Positions 52,001-61,000 of a stretch of DNA of 64,000 nucleotides are shown here, piece by piece; the first letter of the stretch is position 1, and every line of letters starts with the position of its first letter. Position numbers and translations under genes: made by a program. The stretch spans positions 8,978,989 to 9,042,988 of the forward strand of contig CAIIXF020000006.1 of NCBI GenBank assembly GCA_903813345.2, given 5' to 3'. Below the pieces are notes generated by a model, which did no database searches, was not told the origin of the DNA, and saw only the letters and a program-made list of their open reading frames with translations. Source of the DNA: Owenia fusiformis. Its lineage: Eukaryota; Annelida; Polychaeta; Sabellida; Oweniidae.

Positions 52001-55000
52001 TTAAGAAAAGTTAGCGCGCGATAATACTTTGTATCATATTGAATGGTGTTTTTGAGTTTTCATACTTTAACTATTTAGTAGCTTTATAAATAATTTCAGA
52101 TGTACTTTGCTGTAAAAGCCTACTTTATTGTTAACAGTAGTTATATGTGATAATTTTGTAAAGAGAAATCAGCAAAAACTCATAAGGACTTTTTTATTGT
52201 CGGCCATTTTGTATTTTTCGGTCCTAAAATCTTGTCTGTGAAGTCTTGTCTGCGCGTTTTCAGGTGAACCGTTTGGTGGATCAATTTCAAATTTTCAGGG
52301 ATGATTCTTAGTATAAAAATCTAGATCTCATTAGTTTTTTGGCATTCTGGGTAAATGTCAAGGCAGCCATTTTGGATTTTCCGTCCTAAAATCTTGTCTG
52401 TAAAGTCTTGTCTACTCGTTTTCAGGTGAACTGTTTGGTAGATCAATTTCAAATTTTCAGGAATGATTCTTTGTATGAAAATCTACATCTGATTACTCTT
52501 TTTGCATTCTGCGTAAATGTTAAGGCAGCCATTTTGGATTTTCTGTCCTAAAATCTTGTCTGTAAAGTCTTGTCTACTCGTTTTCAGGTGAACTGTTTGG
52601 TAGATCAATTTCAAATTTTCAGGAATGATTCTTAGTATGAAAATCTAGAACTGATTAGTTTTTTTGCATTCTCGGTAAATGTCAAGGCAGTCATTTTGGA
52701 TTTTCCGTCTTAAAATCTTGCCTGTAAAGTCTTGTCTACGCGTTTTTAGGTGAACGGTTTGATAGATCAATTTCAAATTTTCAGGGATGATTCTTTGTAT
52801 GAAAATCTACATCTGATTACTCTTTTTGCATTCTGCGTAAATGTTAAGGCAGCCATTTTGGATTTTCTGTCCTAAAATCTTGTCTGTAAAGTCTTGTCTA
52901 CCCGTTTTCAGGTGAACCGTTTGGTAGATCAATTTCATATTTTCAGGGATGATTCTTAGTATGAAAATCTACAAACAGATTAGTTTTTTGACATTCTTGG
53001 TAAATGTCAAGGCAGCCATTTTGGATTTTCCATCCTGAAGTCTTGTCTGTAAAGTCTTGTTTACATGTTTTCTGGTTAACTGTGTGACGGATCAATTTCA
53101 AATTTTTAGGGGTGGTTCTTAGTATGAAAATTTAGAACTGACTAAATTTTTGGCATTCTGGGTAAATTTTAAGGTGGCCACTTTGGATTTTCCGTCCTCA
53201 AATTGTGTTGGTAAAGTCTTGTCTACTCATTTTCAGGATATCCCATTTCACGGGATCACCACTTGGTGGGGACATTTTGTACACATTTGTGTTCTTGTAT
53301 ATAGATTGTATAAAGAATACGTAAAGTGAAGTATATCTACAAGGGGATCAATAAACAACGACCGTCCTTAAACAATCGTGTTCTGGCATCTTTGATTTCT
53401 CAAAAAAAGATTTACAGTAAAAATCACATTGGTTGAAAATACAGTAATATTTCCATAACAAAGTATGATTCTTTCAGCTGTTTTTTGTCCCACATATAAA
53501 AGACACGTTCAATCTAGCCAAAGGCCATAAAAGAAACACTAATCCCGTGTATGGGCATTCACGTTCCCAGGTATCTGTAAAAGTATCCTAGAAAAGATAC
53601 AATTTTTGTAGTATTTCGAACCCGCTTGTCTACTACAAACGTGGTACAGGAACGAGTGTTTTGAAAAAATGATATGAATACAAAACTCAAGTCTTTAAAG
53701 AAATCATGTTACTTGTACATGTTATAGAAACTGGTATATTCCTTTAATAACTTCTGGGTATCATGTTCTAAATCAAATACAGTACCATTGTCTTTAGCTC
53801 GATTGTGAGAAAATATCAACCATGGCTTTTGGCTGCTCTGGTGCACATATGCCACACTAACGATTGGGTTGCTTGTTTCTAGCCCCAACGGAAAATAACG
53901 AATCGGTCGTACTGCGGGTTCAACAATTAGTAAGTGTAATTTACTCTCGTCAGTAACGCCCTCTGAGTTTCGTTAGATCAGAACGTTTCAGGTGAACATT
54001 ATGTATAATGGACTCGAAATTTCTTTTCTTATTTCTTTTTTTCAAAATAGCTTCACGACCCGTTGTCCCTACACAAAGGCGTACAATTTTGCATCATTAT
54101 TCACCCAAGGGAAATATAACATTTTTAAATCGAGCGTTTATAACAATAACAGATATCGGAATATTCGACATTGGATCTCTCCCACACAATACTGCCCAAA
54201 AATCAACAAATACCCGTGGGTAAATAAAAATCATTTCTGGTTTAGTAATACAACCTTTACAGTAGTACTTGAAGTAAATTATATGCAAGTAGAATAGGTG
54301 TATTGGATTGTTAAAGATAGATAATGATTAATTTCGCAAAGGAAATTTTAGTTTATCATTTAAGCATTGGTGAGACTGAATGCAATAATTACATCAGTTT
54401 TAACGTCAATATTGCCAAATCAAATTTCGAGGACAGGATAAAACACTTCAAAGACAAAAAACAAATGGCTATAGGAGATGTGCCGAAGGGGGACAGAGAA
54501 CGATCTATTATATATATAGGGGATTCCCTTGTACGATAATGCTCTTTTATCACTAGTGGCAGAGACAACACTGTTTTGCTCATTCACACACAGTCCTAGA
54601 ATTATATGCTTTTATAATTAATTAAAATATGCTTTTTCGGATTTCAAACTGGATTAAATGGATCGGAAAAGATGTTTTAAGAGCAAGGTAACAGTAGCAA
54701 CCTAAATGTTCTTCATTACTCTCATGAGCAGAACAATATAAGTACACTAAACCAATAAACCAGAGGATTTAACAAACAAAACAACACTTATATAATATTT
54801 ATAAAGACAGCAAGTTTGTCAATAAATCGTTCGCAAAATAATATGGAATACTAATGAAACCATCATTCATTAATGCATAAGTACACTTGATTACCACAAA
54901 TGTAATGGATGTGTCAAAAAATCGTACAACTGATATCGAGTTGGAATAAAATGTCAATATAAAGTTTATTTACTAATTCTTGGTAGATTTGATGAAAAAT

Positions 55001-58000
55001 GACTTAAATAAAGAAATATGTAAAATTCATTAATGTCTGGGGTCATTCTATTCCGAAATTAACTCCATATAGATGTCTATTCGAATTATTTATCCACGTA
55101 TCAAATTCAATGAACCAGACCAGCTCTTCAATCGAAATAAAAAGCCTGCGAAAATCAGATTTCGATTAAAATCCATTACTCTTTTTCCAGTCGCCACTTT
55201 ATACTCGTACTTGCAAGAAATCGGATTATATTATGACGATTATATTAATCAGAGCGATATTTTGTGATTCCAGATTTGTTGGGGGAGGAGGAGAACACGA
55301 AAAAAATAATTTTGCGAGACAAAACAGCACAACAAGTTATGGCGTCACCGACGAAGTTGCGTGCGCAGAGGGGCCCTCCGAATTCCGACAAAAATATAAT
55401 AGCCGGACAATGTGTCCCTGTTGTCAGACGTGCTGTCCATGCTATTGTCCAAGAAGATACCTGATGTCCGTGCTCTGCAGCATTGGCTTCCTCATTTCGT
55501 TTGGCATTAGGTGTAACATGGGAGTCGCAATTGTACAAATGACGTCAAATGGAACGTCACACGCTGAACACCTGAAACCAGCAGTATGTACAATCAAATG
55601 TATATTGTAGTTTCTAACAATCGTAATTTGGTACTTCTTTAGCATGGATACTTAACCGAGCCAATATATCTCATCGGATTTGACATGAACTTATTACCAT
55701 CTCTCCTATATATTACAGTCTCGTTTCGATTATATTTCTAAGTATTGCAATTATATTTCCTAATTACATGTATATGTATAGCCTATATTTCATTGAAACC
55801 ATTTTTAAAAATTGCATGAACGTGCTGTGCGCATGTGCAGATCACAAACGCATCAGCTGAATTTATCCATCAGTGTTATTATGCTGATTTAAAGATGTCA
55901 CTGCAGTGGATTCATACGTGATTGACAACAACGAATGTGACATCTATTTTGTATTCACAAATTCTCACGCTTACTGTATGAATGTGTTTATATTTACAAC
56001 GCTCTATGTATTTATTCTAGCAAAACAAAAGTGAAACTGTTATAAAATCCATGGTAATGTTATAGATTTGAGTGTAATTCAAATCACAATGTTGTATTTT
56101 AAATTGTTTGGAAACGTTTTTCTTTTACCTTGCTTTGTAAGTTAGTCACACTTAGTTTAATCTTGCTTTTAAATAAAATGGCACGCTATGTATAACAACA
56201 GCACAATCACTGCATGTTTTTATTCATAATTTATTTATTCTAGAATATTAAACTGATTTTTAGTCGATTGCAAATGTAGACATAATTACTCAAATCATTA
56301 CATATAACAATAGTCATGAAAGACTCTGAATTATACAATCAAGATTATCAACAGAAATATTGTAACCATTGTAACTGATCAAATATTTTATGAACAATGA
56401 CGTCACAGAAGCTTTTATTGATATATAAATTGAATCAATAGTAATAACACAATAACAATAGTTAGTGAAAGGGAATCGTACTCGTCGATCTATTTATACA
56501 TCATAATTTTACAATGAAATCGCCCAAAGATCTGTTTTTGGTATTTGACATTGAATTCTAGTACATCGATATAGCATATATCTGACACAAGGATTTTCTT
56601 TGTTTAGCCACCAGAATTTAGCTGGACGCCAGAGACTATTGGGCTCGTTGATAGCTCTTTCTTCTGGGGTTATATCATAACACAGATCCCTGGGGGCTAT
56701 TTAGCGTCGAGGTTGCCAGCAAATATGTAAGTGGATTTTCATGTATCATATAAAAATATCGCGTAAATGAAATGAAACCGACACATATAACGAATCCATG
56801 GACGTGTAAAATACACTATCTATTTTTGCGATTTCTAATTTTTCGAATTGCGTCAAAAATCGTGTATATCCTTTGATTCCGGTCAATCAAGATATACAGT
56901 AGGATACGGCCTGCAAAAGTAATGGTTTTATTACTTGTCCTTATTCCATAACCATAACAAGCATTATTATTAATAAAAAAGAAACTAATTTGCTAATGTA
57001 TCCCCATTAGTATTGAAATGGCCAATTGTTTCAATCCAAGCATAATTCGATAGAATCAGAATCCCAATAAAGTTCACGTACAAGATAATTGATGTACAGT
57101 ACAACTGTCTTTGGCTATATATAATTGATCCAATGCATGTAGTATATGACCTTGCTCTGGTTGATATTTCAGGGTGTTTGGCACTGCGATTGCTGTCTCA
57201 TCCTTCCTTAATCTCATGATACCAGGGGCTGCACAGGTCCACTACGGACTCGTTATGTTTGTCCGAATCTTACAGGGATTGGTAGAGGTCCGTCTCAAAC
57301 ACATATCTGACATTTTCATACCTATTGTTATGTTATCTATTCAATTATATATATATTACATTAATCTATTCAAATAACAGTAAATTACAACCCAGGGAGC
57401 ATACGGCTAATCATAAGTTTAGATAATGTGGATATTAATATTTTGAGTACTTGTTTTTGAATATAACATGAATCTACAAGGTGTCATCAAATTGAAATGT
57501 ATGTTATGGAAGCCTATAAATAGATAATATATATATAGATGATTATATAAGAGGGGACTTGATGAATTATAGATATGTTGATATTTTTACATTTGATAGA
57601 GGTAGAATAAATAACACTCATTTAACCAAATAATCTTAAGATATCTTTTAACTATAATTAAGGAATAAAGACCGAGATGTTATGATTTATGGCATAATAT
57701 GACCGAATATATATATTTTTTTATTCTGTTCATTATTAAAAGACCGAAATCGCGTAGCGATTGAGGTCTTTGGCAATGACCAGAATAAAATTTGAGGTCA
57801 TAAAATCGAGGTCTTCGTTACGATTCTAATATGATAAATAGACAAGAAAACAACTATTTGCATTTATGAATATTAGCGGTCATACGTACTCCAAAATAGA
57901 CCAGTAAATCAATGTCCTTGCTATTGTGACGTCACGTAGCATATATCATATTAGAATCTTCATTATAATCCCTGAAAAAGAAAAGTGTTACATTAGAAAA

Positions 58001-61000
58001 CACCCAAAAATTATTCTTCGTTTCATGTTTTTAGGGTGTCACCTATCCAGCATGTCATGGTATCTGGCGTCACTGGGCTCCACCCTTAGAACGCTCTCGT
58101 TTAGCAACACTAGCGTTTTGTGGTTAGGACGTATCATTTTATATTTGTATATTAAGCGTTTTTCATTTCCATGCCAACGGTTTTATGATATTATGGAGTA
58201 GTATGTTCGATAAATATCTAAAATTATATTCATTATCAATTTTATTCATATAGAATTATATTTCAATTACATTATTTTATGTATCAAGTGATCTTATATG
58301 ATATTTAGACCAAGGTTTGAATTAATCTTCAATCTATTCATCGTGTATAGGATCATACGCTGGTGCTGTGGTCGGGATGCCTTTATCCGGTATACTAACG
58401 CAATACATAGGATGGCAAGCTTGCTTCTACTTTTATGGTGAGCACATTATGATTTAATTTGTGAATATCATAACTTAATACAGTTTGGGATATTTTGGGT
58501 TAGCTCGCTGTACTTTTAGACTCTTATTTTCATGTTTTCTCGAAACATAGAAAAAAACGGAACATCATACGCTGTAAAAAGGGAAACGCCATTATCTTAA
58601 CTAATGATCCAGGCCCTCAGGATCGAAACTCGATATTTTCCAACAATGAAAACGTCGAAATGTCGTTATTTTCTGAAATTATAACCAACTATAACTTCAA
58701 AATAAACATTTCAAAAGATTTGAACCAATATCTCGATTACATCTTCTGAGTTTTGTGGAATTTTTCGTTTGGAAATAAGACCAGAATTCACGATTCAAAT
58801 GTTGAAGTTAACAAAATTCGAATTTTGTATCACGACATGCCCATATATGGGACAGAATATCGATGTTGCAATCTGGGAGCCAATCCTCCTTGACTAATGA
58901 TCAAACGCAAATCAGTTTCGAATGCTCTCAAATAATTCAAAACAAGAAAACCATTCAAAACATTCAAATCACATTGAAGAAATATCAGAATATGATTAAG
59001 TTAAAATATTCGAGAATTTAGTTTAAAATTTAGACATCAAAAATAGTTGTTGATACCAAGTCATATGCAAGATGCCGTGTCTTAAATGATGTGAGAAAAA
59101 TAAGCTTCAATGTCAAATGTCATTAACGTTTCGATCCTTTTTCCTCAATATTTTACGATATAGCAATAGTCGGTCCTTAAAGTGCCAAGTTTGAACTGAG
59201 ATGTATGAACATATATTTGTTAGCGTATCTTATATGTGGTTGATACTGTTTTTGTTCTAGGTGCATTTGGTATAATTTGGTACGTGTTTTGGTTCATATG
59301 TTCGGCAGAAAAACCTTCTAAAGATCCTACTATAACAGAGGCAGAGTGTACATATATACAGGAGGCACTGGGTGGAACTGAAACATTCATAAGTAATAAG
59401 GTATTATAAAGAAACTGTGTAAGCCCGACCCAAAAAGAGAAATGCTCATTTTCTGAAAACGTACATCTGTTTTTTTATATGGACTCAGATTGTAAAATTG
59501 ATATGTAATTGTTCGTTACAATATCCTATGAGAGATTGTAAAGACAGGAAACAAGAACAACAGTCCTTTTAAACAATATTTTAGTCTTGGTTGCTTATTC
59601 TTGGAACCATTGGCTTTAATCATTAGGCGTAACAGAGAAGAATCAACTTAGTTCGTCCTTATTATGAAATAAATATTGCTACATTCCTAAATATCACTAA
59701 TTTTTATCAATTTCCAGAGTTTAAGTACGCCATTTAGAGCATTCTTCACATCGATGCCCGTCTATGCCATTATGGTTGCCAATTTCTGCCGTAGTTGGAC
59801 GTTTTATCTTCTTATCATCAGTCAGCCTATGTACTTTAGTCAAGTATTGAAATATGATATATCTAAGGTAAGATGTATGCAGATTTATTGTGATTATAAA
59901 ATTAAATTTGAAAAGCACACAACCATGTATAATAAATTATATAAATTCATGGTGTCTAACGTATACCATCCTGAATCGTTTCACTCGTATGGGACAATAA
60001 ACATGTCTTTCTCTTTCTAACTCCTTCTGAATGTGATGAAAATTCATTAGTACATTTTCGCTTCATCATTTTCCATTTCGATTTGTTTATTATTCATATT
60101 AGTATTCATATTATTCTAAAAGTGATGAATATAGGCACATTAAGATCCTATTTGTTCACGAATTGTTATCATAAATACTGTATTATATCTCGTCATCCTA
60201 ATTCATATTTTAGAGTGGGCTTTTATCTGCCGTTCCCCATATGATAATGACGTTTGTGGTACCCTTTGGTGGAATTCTTGCAGATAGACTTCGTTCAAAA
60301 GGTTTACTTAGCACGACAGCAGTGAGAAAGGTTATGAATTGTGGGGGTAAATAGTCTTTATACTTAAATAAAGATAATTTCAATTTATACGGAACATACA
60401 GGGTGTTAAAAACTCAAAGAAATCGCTATATCTTGGAAAATATTAATGCAATTATGTTCATTTTTTCAGGAAAGAAAAAAGACACTGTGTATGTACAACT
60501 TCTGTAGTTGGTTGATTATAAAACGTGATGCCTTAGACACCTGCTCAAAAGATATTAGAATTGGAAAGATACGTGTTTTAGCTATTCAAATTTGGCACAA
60601 ATTATCTTCATTCAAAGTATGGTAAATCTGTAGAGTGAAATCAAAATCACTCCTGGGACTTTACAGTTATGGGCGAAATGCAGTCAAACGCCCTGGTTCA
60701 GGCAAACTTAAGAAAGCATTTTGACCATGACTCTCAAGTCCCTTTAGTGATTTTGATGGAACTCCACAAATTCACCACATATTGAATGAGGATAATTTGT
60801 GCCAAATCTGAAGTGCCAATTGTTAAAAGTAATTCAGTTTTATTGCTGTGGCAGTCACCTTTGACTGCTTTTTTGTATCTTTCTATTACTAATGTATTTT
60901 GAGCAGGTGTACAGGGCTTCATGTTTTACAAGTAAATAACTACAGGTTCTCTACATGCAAAGTTTATTCTTTCTTTCCTGAAAAAATGAGTGCAATTGGA

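Larger units (their letters stand above)
19099..55273. other. VGLUT intron 1 (36.2 kb)
   Basis: Runs from the exon-1 donor to the acceptor GATTCCAG at 55273. It holds only repeats, hairpins and unassigned AT-rich sequence; the ones I can support are listed separately. Long stretches without recognised content are 21030-22740, 22940-24480, 25000-27030, 27200-29840, 30050-32557, 33277-41640 apart from small sites, 42375-45110, 50181-51626 and 53273-55073. Many 60-146-codon frames are present, none with recognisable protein character. Confidence 0.75.

Noticed and set aside
55233-55273. ATG at 55233 as the VGLUT start codon
   Set aside because: It is open and in frame, but the acceptor at 55271-55273 and the phase-perfect exon 1 at 18998 with VGLUT-like sequence explain the N-terminus better. 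Kept only as a fallback.
57926-58201. 91-codon plus-strand frame over VGLUT exon 5
   Set aside because: Shadow frame. The true frame here encodes [11 protein letters not shown]...[12 protein letters not shown].
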